In this document: positions 17,016-24,994 of the stretch, in pieces
Layout of the letters: each line of letters begins with the position of its first letter
Numbering within the stretch: the first letter of the stretch is position 1
Source: Haloarcula mannanilytica
GTDB taxonomy: Archaea > Halobacteriota > Halobacteria > Halobacteriales > Haloarculaceae
Direction of reading: 5' to 3'
DNA: 64,000 bases
Assembly: GCF_005406125.1 (NCBI RefSeq)
Contig: NZ_BIXZ01000002.1
Coordinates: 248,001-312,000 of the forward strand
Notes under the pieces: model-generated
Database searches by the model: none
What the model saw: only the letters and a program-made list of their open reading frames with translations
What the model was told of the DNA's origin: nothing
Made by a program: the position numbers and the translations under genes

Positions 17016-18072
17016 CGACAGCGCCATCGACCGCCTCCAATCGGCGTCGGGCCGACTGTTCATCGCCGCCGTCGCGTTCCTCACACTGGTCGTGCTCGCC
17101 GGATTCGGCCTCTTTGCGCCGGCGTCGACGCCCGGACAGATATTCTGGGTGCTGGCCTCGAAGTCGACACTGTCCTCGACGCTGCGGCTCTCGGTCCCGA
17201 TTGTGCTGGCCGCGCTGGGGGGTATCTTCGCCGAGAAGAGCGGCGTCATCAACATCGGGCTCGAAGGCCTGCTCATCATCTCGGCCTTTGCGGCCATCTT
17301 CGGTGCCGACGTGACCGGTTCGCTGTGGCTCGGCTTCCTCGTCGGCATCGTCGCGTCGACGCTGCTCGCGGGGGTGTTCGCCATCGTCTGCATCGAGTTC
17401 CGCGCTGACCAGATTATCGCCGGCCTGGCCGTCTGGCTCATCGCGCTCGGCCTCGCGCCCTTCGCCTCGCAGGTGTTCTACGGCGGTCCCAACACCAGCA
17501 GCGTCGGCACCTTCGACACGATAACGGTCCCGGCACTGGCCGACATCCCCTTCTTCGGCGCACTGTTCGACGCCTCGCCCGCGGTGTACATCATGTTCGC
17601 CGCTGTGGCGGCGTCGTGGTACGTGCTGAACCGCACGACCTTCGGCCGCTGGGTCCGGGCCGCCGGCGAGAACCCGAAGGCACTGGACACCGCCGGTGTC
17701 GACGTGTCCCGCGTCCGTTATGTCGCCGTGCTCCTCTCTGGCGTCCTCTCGGGAATGGGCGGGGCCGCGCTGGCCATCAACATCGGTCAGTTCTCCGGCA
17801 ACGGCCCGACGATGGTCAACGGCAAGGGGTTCATCGCTATCGTCGCCTACCTCTTTGGTAACTACAACCCCGTCGGTGCCTTGCTGTCGACCACGCTGTT
17901 TGCCGGGCTCGAAGCCATCCAGATCCGGTTCCAGTCGGGCGATATCCTAGCGATTCCGAACTCGCTGGTCCAGACGATCCCGTTCATCGCCGTCATCGTC
18001 GTCCTCGCGCTGGTGGGCAAGACCCGCCTGCCCGAAGCTGCTGGCGACCACTACGAATCGGGTGAGGAATGA
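17008..18072 (+). CDS. ABC transporter permease, nucleoside-type (second of pair)
   Basis: 354 residues from ATG 17008, overlapping the first permease gene by 8 bp. About nine membrane segments. The family motif FAEKSGVINIGLEGLLI near residue 75 and FRADQIIAGLAVWL place it with the second permease of BMP-linked nucleoside importers. It forms the heterodimeric pore with the preceding permease. It is the last gene of the operon; a structured repeat element lies between it and leuS. Confidence 0.9.
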   Translation: MTNDSAIDRLQSASGRLFIAAVAFLTLVVLAGFGLFAPASTPGQIFWVLASKSTLSSTLRLSVPIVLAALGGIFAEKSGVINIGLEGLLIISAFAAIFGADVTGSLWLGFLVGIVASTLLAGVFAIVCIEFRADQIIAGLAVWLIALGLAPFASQVFYGGPNTSSVGTFDTITVPALADIPFFGALFDASPAVYIMFAAVAASWYVLNRTTFGRWVRAAGENPKALDTAGVDVSRVRYVAVLLSGVLSGMGGAALAINIGQFSGNGPTMVNGKGFIAIVAYLFGNYNPVGALLSTTLFAGLEAIQIRFQSGDILAIPNSLVQTIPFIAVIVVLALVGKTRLPEAAGDHYESGEE

Positions 18073-18364
18073 GCTAGAAATTGTTGGCGGTCGAGGTGCA
18101 TACGTCTCTATCGATATCACGAACTGCCAGAAAGCCCCGCCCATAGCCGGTTGGCCAATCCATGTTGGGCGGGACTGAAAGGGGCCGCACTCTCAACGAA
18201 CCCCGGCGACGCAAGCACTGGAGCGAACGGAGTGAGTGAAGCGCACAGCGAGCCGCGGGAGTTGAGAGTGCGGGGGCTTTCTGGCTGTCCACGAAAGCAG
18301 TACGACCAAACACCGTTCCTAGCCGAACACTCATGTGCGCGGCAGGCACACGTCGAGGTAGCAA
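18073..18364. other. Intergenic region between the importer operon and leuS
   Basis: 292 bp. About 160 bp of it (18126-18285) is a nested inverted-repeat element described separately. The rest has no convincing TATA box within 25-30 bp of the leuS ATG, so leuS may be transcribed with a leader, or from a promoter inside or near the element. Confidence 0.5.
18126..18285. repeat. Nested inverted-repeat (REP/MITE-like) element
   Basis: Outer arms GCCAGAAAGCCCC (18126-18138) and its exact complement at 18273-18285, 13 bp. Inner arms CCGCACTCTCAAC (18185-18197) and exact complement at 18261-18273, 13 bp. The two right-hand arms abut, so 18261-18285 can pair with either left arm or both. A further 8-bp hairpin (CCCGCCCA with TGGGCGGG) lies between the left arms. 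The loop holds a purine-rich GAGCGAACGGAGTGAGTG. No protein is coded. It may be a mobile remnant, a terminator of the importer operon, or part of a leuS leader. Confidence 0.65.
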
Positions 18365-21043
18365 ATGTCGCGTCGATACGACCACGCACGGGTCCAGGAG
18401 TACTGGCAGCAGGTCTGGGAGCGGGAGGGCGTCTTCGAGTGCCCGACCGACGCCGACGACCCGACGTACGTGCTGGGGATGTTCCCCTACACCTCCGGCT
18501 CGTTGCACATGGGACACATCCGGAACTACGCCATCACCGACGCGTACGCCCGGTACCGGCGGATGGCTGGCGACGACGTGCTCCACCCGATGGGCTGGGA
18601 CGCCTTCGGCCTCCCGGCGGAGAACGCGGCCTACGAGCGGGACACCGACCCCGAGTCCTGGACGCGAACGTGTATCGACCAGATGCGAGACGACCTCCGG
18701 GAGATGGGCTTTGGCTACGACTGGTCCCGGGAAATCACCACTTGCGACCCCGAGTACTACCAGTGGAACCAGTGGCTGTTCACCCAGTTCTACGACGAGG
18801 GACTAGTCGACTACGGCGCGGCGACGGTGAACTGGTGTCCGGATTGTGAGACGGTGCTGGCTGACGCGCAGGTCGAGACGCCGCCGAAAGCGGACGAGGG
18901 CGAGACGACCACAGACGCCAACCACAGCCACACCCACGGCGGCGGTGTCTGCTGGCGCTGTGGGACCGGCGTCGAGCAACGGGACCTCGACCAGTGGTTT
19001 TTCGCCATTACCGACTACGCTGAGGAACTGTACCACGGGCTGGACGACCTGGAGGGGTGGCCCGACGGTGTGCGGGACAGCCAGCGCAACTGGATCGGCC
19101 GGCAGGAGGGCGCGCGCGTCACCTTCGAGGTTGACCACGACGAGCAGCCGTCGGTTGATGCCTTCACCACCCGCCTCGACACGGTGTACGGCGCGACGTA
19201 TCTGGCGCTGTCGCCGGGCCACGACCTCGCGCGAGCGCTGGCCGACGAAGACGACACCGTCGCCGAATACGTGGAGTCAGTGGCGAGCACGGATGACGCC
19301 GGGATGAGCGGCGTCGAGACGGACCTGACCGCGACCCATCCCTACACCGGTGAGGCGCTACCGGTGTACGTCGCCGCGTACGTGTTAGATGACGTGGGGA
19401 CGGGTGCGGTCATGGGCGTGCCGGCCCACAACGAGCGGGACCACGCCTTCGCCGCGGCACAGGACCTGCCCGTCGAGCAGGCCGTCGAACCGGTCGACGG
19501 CAGCGGGACGGACCTGCCACACGCGCCCTACTCCGACGACGGGATGCTCACGGACAGCGGCGAGTACGACGGCCTCGCCAGTTCCGCCGCCCGCGAGCGC
19601 CTGCGAGAGCACGAGGCCGCGGAGTCCGCGGTGACCTACCGCCTCCGAGACTGGCTCATCTCCCGGCAGCGCTACTGGGGGACGCCGATTCCTATCGTCC
19701 ACTGCGACGACTGCGGCCACGTCCCGGTTCCCGACGAAGACCTACCGGTGGAACTGCCCGACTACGTCCAGACAACTGGGAATCCCCTCGATGCGGCCGA
19801 GGACTGGAAACAGACGACGTGTCCGGACTGTGGGGCCGACGCGGTGCGGGAGACGGACACGATGGACACGTTTGTCGACTCATCGTGGTACTTCCTGCGC
19901 TATCTGTCGCCACACTTCGAGGACGCCCCCTTCGACCAGGCAACCACCGACGAGTGGCTCCCGGTCGACGTGTACGTCGGCGGCGAGGAACACGCGGTGC
20001 TCCATCTGCTCTATATTCGCTTCTTTACTCGTGCTCTGTCGGATATCGGCCTGCTGGACCGCGAGGAACCGGTCGAGCGGCTCATCAATCAGGGGACAGT
20101 GCTCCACAGCGGCGAGAAGATGTCCAAGTCGAAGGGCAACGACATCGCGCCCCACGAGTACGGGGCCGAGACGACGCGGCTGTTCGTCCTCTCGGCGGCC
20201 CATCCCTCCCAGGACTTCGAGTGGACTGTCAAGGATGTCTCGACGGCGTATGACTTCCAGCAGACGCTGTACCGGCTGGTCGCCGAGTACGCATCCGATA
20301 TCGAGGGCCGGAGCGAAAGCGCCGACCACGACGCCTATCTGGAGCGGGAAATCGACCGAACTATCGCCGCGGTCACCGCGGAGTACGACCGGTTCCGTTT
20401 CCACCGCGTCGTCAGCGAACTCCAGCGCTTTGCCCGCCTGTTGGGGCGCTACGCCAGCTACGACGACCCCTACCAGTTCGCCTACGGCCGCGGCCTGCGG
20501 GTGCTCGCCGCGCTGGTCGCGCCTATCGCGCCGTTCCTCGCCGAGGAGATGTGGCAGCTACTCGACGAGGACGGCCTCGTCGCCGAGAGCCGCTGGCCCG
20601 AACCGCTTCGGGAGGTGGACGACTACCGTATCGAGCGCCAGGTCGTCCGCCGGACGCTTGACGACGTGCGCGAAATCACGGAGGTCGTCGACATCGAGGC
20701 CCCGAACGAGATCGAACTCGTCGTCGCCGCCGACTGGAAGTACCGGGCCTACGACATCGCCCGCGAGTCTGACCCCGACGACGCCATTGTCGGCGAAATC
20801 ATGGCTGACGAGGACATCAAACAGCATGGTGACGCGGCCGCCGAGTTCGCCGACCGACTGGCCGACCGCGGGGCGGGCCTGGAACCGATAATCGACGGGG
20901 AGCGCGAACTCGATACGCTCCAGCAGGCCGCGTGGCTGTTCGAAGACGAGTTCGACTGCGACGTGGTCGTCCGGCGGGCCACACCGGACGACGACCTCGC
21001 GGCCAAAGCCCGGCCGAACAAGCCCGCGATTCACATCTCCTGA
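18365..21043 (+). CDS. leuS: Leucyl-tRNA synthetase, bacterial-type sequence
   Basis: Charges tRNA-Leu with leucine. 892 residues, ATG start. HIGH motif as HMGH at residues 48-51 in FPYTSGSLHMGHIRNY, the following GWDAFGLPAENAA block, an editing (CP1) insertion, and KMSKS near 585-589. The HIGH context, GWDAFGLPAENAA and the length near 890 match bacterial LeuRS rather than the longer archaeal/eukaryotic type, which points to an old transfer into haloarchaea. An acidic, His-containing segment (about residues 178-200) inside the CxxC-bearing zinc domain is haloarchaeal padding. The DUF123 gene ends immediately beside it on the other strand. Confidence 0.95.
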   Translation: MSRRYDHARVQEYWQQVWEREGVFECPTDADDPTYVLGMFPYTSGSLHMGHIRNYAITDAYARYRRMAGDDVLHPMGWDAFGLPAENAAYERDTDPESWTRTCIDQMRDDLREMGFGYDWSREITTCDPEYYQWNQWLFTQFYDEGLVDYGAATVNWCPDCETVLADAQVETPPKADEGETTTDANHSHTHGGGVCWRCGTGVEQRDLDQWFFAITDYAEELYHGLDDLEGWPDGVRDSQRNWIGRQEGARVTFEVDHDEQPSVDAFTTRLDTVYGATYLALSPGHDLARALADEDDTVAEYVESVASTDDAGMSGVETDLTATHPYTGEALPVYVAAYVLDDVGTGAVMGVPAHNERDHAFAAAQDLPVEQAVEPVDGSGTDLPHAPYSDDGMLTDSGEYDGLASSAARERLREHEAAESAVTYRLRDWLISRQRYWGTPIPIVHCDDCGHVPVPDEDLPVELPDYVQTTGNPLDAAEDWKQTTCPDCGADAVRETDTMDTFVDSSWYFLRYLSPHFEDAPFDQATTDEWLPVDVYVGGEEHAVLHLLYIRFFTRALSDIGLLDREEPVERLINQGTVLHSGEKMSKSKGNDIAPHEYGAETTRLFVLSAAHPSQDFEWTVKDVSTAYDFQQTLYRLVAEYASDIEGRSESADHDAYLEREIDRTIAAVTAEYDRFRFHRVVSELQRFARLLGRYASYDDPYQFAYGRGLRVLAALVAPIAPFLAEEMWQLLDEDGLVAESRWPEPLREVDDYRIERQVVRRTLDDVREITEVVDIEAPNEIELVVAADWKYRAYDIARESDPDDAIVGEIMADEDIKQHGDAAAEFADRLADRGAGLEPIIDGERELDTLQQAAWLFEDEFDCDVVVRRATPDDDLAAKARPNKPAIHIS

Positions 21044-21493
21044 CTACTCGGTCGCGGCGGCGGAATCTTCCGCTTCGGCCTCGTGTGCGTCGGTCACCGC
21101 CCCAACCAAGCGGGTCCGCTGCCCGTGGTGTATCAGGTGCGAGCGACAGTCACAGTCAGAGCAACCGAAGGAATCGACGCGGTCGAATCCCGCTCCCGTC
21201 GGCCCGTCGAGCCGCTGGGCGACGGCACATTCGATGTCGGCCTCGGTCGTGACGACCCGGTCGACGGTCGTCGCCGCGTCGCCCAGCAGGTAGTCGATGT
21301 GCCAGTGCCGGGTGTCGTTGTCGCCGGCGGCGACAGCGCGGTGGCGGTCGATGCGGCCGAAGCCGCCGCTGCCCAGCGCGCTCCCGGTGTAGGCGTACCA
21401 GCCCGCCGGGAACTCGATTTCGCCCAGCGCGCCGACCGCAATCGGCCCGCTGTCGTCTCGTTCCAGCACCAGTGTGTAGGTGCCGCCTGCCAT
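21044..21493 (-). CDS. DUF123 (GIY-YIG-like) nuclease-fold protein
   Basis: 149 residues from ATG 21493; the upstream extension of the frame is not protein-like. The DUF123 pattern is clear: GTYTLVLERD, then WYAYTGSALGSGG with FGRIDRH, and the C-terminal GCSDCDCRSHL cysteine cluster. The family has a GIY-YIG-related fold and is sometimes fused to endonuclease III; here it stands alone. A DNA-related role is likely but unproven. Its stop codon abuts that of leuS. The 96-residue gene just upstream (8 bp) is co-transcribed. Confidence 0.8.
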   Translation of the reverse strand: MAGGTYTLVLERDDSGPIAVGALGEIEFPAGWYAYTGSALGSGGFGRIDRHRAVAAGDNDTRHWHIDYLLGDAATTVDRVVTTEADIECAVAQRLDGPTGAGFDRVDSFGCSDCDCRSHLIHHGQRTRLVGAVTDAHEAEAEDSAAATE

Positions 21494-21501
21494 CCGCCCG
21501 C

Positions 21502-21792
21502 TCAGGTCCCGATGTCGGGGTCGGCCGCGAGATCGCCGAACCCGTCGATTCGGAACTCCCGGGAGTCGGTGCAGTCCTCGTTTTCGGCGGCGAGTTCGCC
21601 GACGACCCAGTTGAACCGGCGGTCGAACCCGTCGTAGGGCGCGTCGGCGAGCAGGTCGGTGACGCGGTCGCTCGTCAGGTCCTCGTCGTACTCCTCGGCG
21701 AAGGCGGCGATGTTTTCGGCGGCTGTCTGTGCGATATCGTCGTCGGTCTCGTCGGCGAACGCCGCGGCGAGCGTCTCGCTCAGTTCGGACAT
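21502..21792 (-). CDS. Small acidic haloarchaeal protein, unknown function
   Basis: 96 residues from the ATG at 21792 (MSELSETLAAAFADET). Very acidic, helical at the N-terminus, with a possible conserved FDRRFNWVVGELAAENEDC block near residue 57. No metal motif, signal or membrane segment. It precedes the DUF123 gene by 8 bp on the same strand and probably shares its transcript. It is divergent from the rhomboid gene. I do not recognise the family. Confidence 0.7.
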   Translation of the reverse strand: MSELSETLAAAFADETDDDIAQTAAENIAAFAEEYDEDLTSDRVTDLLADAPYDGFDRRFNWVVGELAAENEDCTDSREFRIDGFGDLAADPDIGT

Positions 21793-21883
21793 ACACGAGT
21801 GGACGTAACGACGCCACGTATGCGTTCTGAAACGACGTGGGCAGCCGAGCGTTTCTTGTATCGCGGGCGACAATAACGGCCCA

Positions 21884-22516
21884 ATGAAGCCGCTGCGTAA
21901 CAGCCCCACCGTTGCCACGCTGGCCGTCATCGTCGGCGTGTTCCTCGCCCAGCAGGCCGCTGGCGTGGTGACCGCTCCGGGGAGCCTGTTTGCCCTCTCG
22001 CCCCCGCTGCTCGCCCGCCCGTGGACGCTCGTCACCAGCGTGTACGCGCACGCTGGCCTGTCACATCTCCTCGCAAACGCCGCCGGGTTAGCCCTCGCTG
22101 GCGTCGTTCTCGAACGCCGGACGACGCCGCTCCGGTTCCACGCCTTCTTCGTCTCGACCGGCGCACTCGCCGGCGTCTCGCAGGTCTCGATAACCAGTCT
22201 TGTCGGGCCGCTCGTCCCCGGGATGGTCAGTCACGTCTCCGTCCTCGGGGCCAGCGGTGCGGTGTTCGCCCTCTTTGGCTATCTGCTCGCCGCCAACCGT
22301 CTGACCGACACCGTCATCGGCGGGTTCGAACTCGCTCCGCGCGTCCAGTTGGCGCTGGCCGGCCTCGTCGCCGCCGCGATCACGCTCGTGACCGCGAACC
22401 CCGGCGTTGCACTCATCGCACACTTCACCGGCCTTTTGCTGGGGTTCCTTGCCGGGCGGGTCCACCTGCTGCGGCCGACGAACTCGTCGCAGCTGTCAGA
22501 GGCGGCGAACTACTGA
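21884..22516 (+). CDS. Rhomboid-family intramembrane serine protease
   Basis: 210 residues, ATG start, about six membrane segments. Catalytic Ser124 lies in GASGAVFALFGY and the partner His180 in ALIAHFTG; H61 and N65 in HLLANAAG form the oxyanion-side pair. All expected residues are present, so it should be active. Rhomboids cut substrates inside or near the membrane; archaeal substrates are mostly unknown. It is followed by three tiny genes on the same strand, each apparently with its own start region. Confidence 0.9.
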   Translation: MKPLRNSPTVATLAVIVGVFLAQQAAGVVTAPGSLFALSPPLLARPWTLVTSVYAHAGLSHLLANAAGLALAGVVLERRTTPLRFHAFFVSTGALAGVSQVSITSLVGPLVPGMVSHVSVLGASGAVFALFGYLLAANRLTDTVIGGFELAPRVQLALAGLVAAAITLVTANPGVALIAHFTGLLLGFLAGRVHLLRPTNSSQLSEAANY

Positions 22517-22580
22517 TCGGGGCCGTCTCGCTGTCCCACTTCTTCCGGTGGCACGTAGTCAATAAGTGCTACCAAATGAC

Positions 22581-22759
22581 TTGACTGCGTAGGCTGATGG
22601 GATGGAACGGAGTCGCTGCGTCGAGTCTCTGGTCGTCGCGGCGCTGCTGGTACTCACCGGCTGTGGCGGGTTCGGGCCACCGAGGGACGGCGACGACGAC
22701 ACGTAAGGCCACCCGCACTCCTCGTAGGAGCTTGGTAACAATATGCATTGACTGCGTAG
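22581..22759 (+). repeat. Twin 12-bp direct repeat ahead of two small genes
   Basis: TTGACTGCGTAG occurs at 22581-22592 and again at 22748-22759, 9 and 8 bp before the ATG codons at 22602 and 22768. AT-rich TATA-like stretches (AATAAG, ACAATATG) lie 10-20 bp upstream of each copy. The matched spacing suggests a shared control or initiation element rather than chance. Confidence 0.5.
22602..22706 (+). CDS. Micro-lipoprotein, 34 residues
   Basis: ATG 22602 to TAA 22706. A short positive start (MERSRC) is followed by a hydrophobic run VVAALLVLTG and a lipobox LTGC, then a short tail CGGFGPPRDGDDDT. If processed at the cysteine, the mature peptide is only 14 residues, lipid-anchored and acidic. 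It has no twin arginine. Known small lipoproteins of this kind in haloarchaea lack assigned functions. Too short for most gene finders. Confidence 0.6.
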   Translation: MERSRCVESLVVAALLVLTGCGGFGPPRDGDDDT

Positions 22760-22767
22760 CTCAGTGT

Positions 22768-22935
22768 ATGTGGGACAGTGACATAGAAACGGCCGACCCA
22801 CCGCTCGGGAAGTGTCCGACCTGTGACGTGACGATTCCGGCGGCGAATCTCGTCGTCGCGTACGACAGGGACGGCGACTGGCCGCGGATGCTCGCCGAGT
22901 GTCCGGACTGTTCGGACGCCGTGAATCCGGTGTGA
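22768..22935 (+). CDS. Small double-CxxC zinc-ribbon protein
   Basis: 55 residues, ATG 22768. Two CxxC knuckles (KCPTCDV and ECPDCSD) separated by about 28 residues form a probable single zinc ribbon. It resembles haloarchaeal DUF7837-type small zinc-binding proteins. The 12-bp repeat before it matches that of the neighbouring lipoprotein gene. Such proteins often modulate stress or nucleic-acid binding; the role here is unknown. Confidence 0.7.
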   Translation: MWDSDIETADPPLGKCPTCDVTIPAANLVVAYDRDGDWPRMLAECPDCSDAVNPV

Positions 22936-22974
22936 TACCCCACGGACAGACATGACTGATATCGGAGGGGTGAA

Positions 22975-23012
22975 TACACATAGAGCCGGCGGCGCGACCG
23001 CCTATATGTGTA
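22975..23012. repeat. Inverted repeat TACACATA...TATGTGTA
   Basis: Perfect 8-bp arms at 22975-22982 and 23005-23012 with a GC-rich 22-bp loop, 40 bp after the zinc-ribbon stop and about 70 bp before the small membrane protein gene. It could be an operator, given the TATATG in the right arm, or a weak terminator. Confidence 0.4.
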
Positions 23013-23083
23013 GCAACTACCGATTAGGTGCGGTATACTGTTGTTTCGAGCAATGATACCGAGACCAGACAGGGTGAGAGACG

Positions 23084-23389
23084 GTGGGGTCATCGAGCGG
23101 CGATAGCCCCCCGCTACCCCACCGGGGCGACGCCGACAGGCTGCGACCGACGAACACCAGACAATATCTTGACATTGTCGCGTTCGCAGCCCGCGGGCTC
23201 TGGACCGTGACACTCGCCGGTGTTCGACCGTTCGCGTTTTGGGGGGCTGTGTTACTGCCGCTCTTGTATATTCCGTCGCTTTACGGGTTCGGAACGGGAC
23301 AGGATACGGCGCTGTTTGTCGAACTTGTTGTCTGGCACGTCGCGTCCATCGTTCTCGGTCACGGACACACGCCCTTCTGGAGTCGATAG
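23084..23389 (+). CDS. Small membrane protein, unknown
   Basis: 101 residues from GTG 23084, preceded by a GGTGAG Shine-Dalgarno-like stretch. The first about 27 residues are hydrophilic; then two to three hydrophobic segments (ARGLWTVTLAGV, AFWGAVLLPLLYIP, LFVELVVWHVASIVL) and a HGHTP end. No family recognised. An ordinary DNA base composition and the membrane pattern support it as a real gene. Start uncertain. Confidence 0.5.
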   Translation: MGSSSGDSPPLPHRGDADRLRPTNTRQYLDIVAFAARGLWTVTLAGVRPFAFWGAVLLPLLYIPSLYGFGTGQDTALFVELVVWHVASIVLGHGHTPFWSR

Positions 23390-23489
23390 CCCGACACTCC
23401 CGTTCTTGTTGAGTCTCCACGAGAGTCTGTCACACTTCCGCACTCCACTCGAAACAAAGGGGGTGTGATGGCGGTTGTCGTTCGAGCTA

Positions 23490-24227
23490 TCAGCCGACGA
23501 AAACCCGATCATCGAGCCGCTCTGTCGCGGTATCGGCCAAAATCTTGAGGTTCACCGTGTCCTCGCGGTTGTACGACACCAGCGTTTCGAGTGCACCGTC
23601 ACGTCCCTGCTCGTGTTCCCGCCAGAGCCGTACCGCGTCCCGACCCGAGATGTCCGGCCGGTCCCGCTCGATGCCGATATCCTGCTCGACCTGTTTGAGG
23701 CCCCCGGAGAGGCCGATCTTCTTGCAGGTGTACATCAGGTCGAGGTGCGGGCGGTCGAGGTCGATGTCGAAGTTCGCTTCGAGGAAGGGTACGTCGAAGC
23801 GCTTGCCGTTGAACGTCACCAGCAGGTCCGCGCCGTCGAAGGCGGCCCGGAGGTTCTCGGCGGTCAGGTCGTCGCCGGCGACGAGCGTCTGTGTCTCCCC
23901 GTCCTGATGAAGGCTCACCGTCGTCACCTGGTTGCGGTCCTGGTCAAGCCCCGTCGTCTCGATGTCGAAAAAGCAGGCCCGCTCGCGGAAGGTCTCGTAC
24001 AATCGCCAGCGCTCGCTGTTCGGGAACGCATGGTCGAAGTAGGACACGTCCGTCTCGGCGACCCGCTCGCGCCCCTCGTGGATGAACTGCTGGATGCGGT
24101 CGCCGCGCTGTCCGCCGACGACGGACGGTTCGAACTCGTCCCAGTGGGTGACTCCCTGTTCCCAGATGGACCGCTCGGTCTTCTCCCCGACGCCGTCGGT
24201 ACCGATGAAACTGTTCTCGACGCGCAC
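23490..24227 (-). CDS. RNase H-fold 3'-5' exonuclease (YprB-like)
   Basis: 245 residues from GTG 24227. The DEDD-type metal motif FFDIETTGLD (D88, E90) is followed by VTFNGKRFDVPFLE and, near the C-terminus, SYNREDTVNLK, giving the remaining acidic metal ligands. The YprB family keeps this arrangement. It probably trims nucleic acid 3' ends, in repair or RNA turnover. It is separated by 78 bp from the zinc-ribbon gene upstream on the same strand. Confidence 0.85.
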   Translation of the reverse strand: MRVENSFIGTDGVGEKTERSIWEQGVTHWDEFEPSVVGGQRGDRIQQFIHEGRERVAETDVSYFDHAFPNSERWRLYETFRERACFFDIETTGLDQDRNQVTTVSLHQDGETQTLVAGDDLTAENLRAAFDGADLLVTFNGKRFDVPFLEANFDIDLDRPHLDLMYTCKKIGLSGGLKQVEQDIGIERDRPDISGRDAVRLWREHEQGRDGALETLVSYNREDTVNLKILADTATERLDDRVFVG

Positions 24228-24305
24228 GCTCTCGGGTACAGGTTGGGCTGTATGTAAGCCCGTCGGTGCCCGTGACAGGCGGCCGGTGGGTCACGTCCCA
24301 CCGGT

Positions 24306-24470
24306 CTAACGCCCACTCATCGGAAGGATGCTGTCGTACACTGACTGGCTCTCCAGCGGCACGACGACTGTGCTCTCGCAGTTGTCACACACTGAGCGGG
24401 GCTGGTCGAACGTCCGTTCGCAGAACGGACAGACGAACCGTGTCGAGTCCGGAGTTTCAGATAGAGACAT
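24306..24470 (-). CDS. Small zinc-ribbon protein, 54 residues
   Basis: ATG 24470 to TAG 24306, all codons typical of this genome. The pattern FVCPFCER and VCDNCES gives two CxxC pairs 13 residues apart, a compact zinc ribbon. The C-terminal half (VVVPLESQSVYDSILPM) is not charged. Similar small haloarchaeal zinc proteins exist, without known role. It is upstream of the exonuclease gene on the same strand. Confidence 0.65.
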   Translation of the reverse strand: MSLSETPDSTRFVCPFCERTFDQPRSVCDNCESTVVVPLESQSVYDSILPMSGR

Positions 24471-24619
24471 GGCTGTGCAAGGTGCCCCATATGTGAGTAG
24501 TCAGCCGCTAGGTATATGCGACACCCGCGATTCCGTTGCTATCTGTATAGCTGTCCGTTCGCTGTGGTGCTCCGTAATCGAGCGAAAACCCGAAGCCGGG
24601 CGACCCCACACAGTCGCCC

Positions 24620-24994
24620 ATGACGACGTTTCTGCTCGCCACCAGTTCCGTCCACGTCACCGCGGCCGGCGCTGACTACCTCCAGAACCGACTTGACCCG
24701 GCGGGTGACGACGATATCGTCGTGGTCGCCGTCCGCGACCCCGATGCCCCGTCGCGCGACGCGGGCGATGCCGTCAACGTCGCCCGCTCGCGCCTCGCCG
24801 GGTTCATGCCCGCAACGGAAACGAAAGACGGCGACCCCGTCGAAGCGATACTGGCCGCCGTCGACGAACACGACCCGGACGAACTCATCATCGGGCCACA
24901 CCGCGGGACCGACGACAGCGACGGCGTCGGGTCGATGGCCCGGGAACTGCTGACCCGCGTCGACAGTCCTGTCGTCGTCGTGCCGCTTCCTTAG
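24620..24994 (+). CDS. UspA-like protein, short
   Basis: 124 residues, ATG start, TATA-like AAAACCC about 28 bp upstream. Usp-like ends are visible: FLLATSSVHVTAAGADYL, the strand ELIIGPHRGT and a closing SPVVVVPLP. The glycine-rich ATP loop of standard UspA is reduced to GPHRGTDDSDGVGSMARELL, so nucleotide binding may be weak. Its stop overlaps the stop of the convergent MinD-like gene. Confidence 0.75.
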   Translation: MTTFLLATSSVHVTAAGADYLQNRLDPAGDDDIVVVAVRDPDAPSRDAGDAVNVARSRLAGFMPATETKDGDPVEAILAAVDEHDPDELIIGPHRGTDDSDGVGSMARELLTRVDSPVVVVPLP

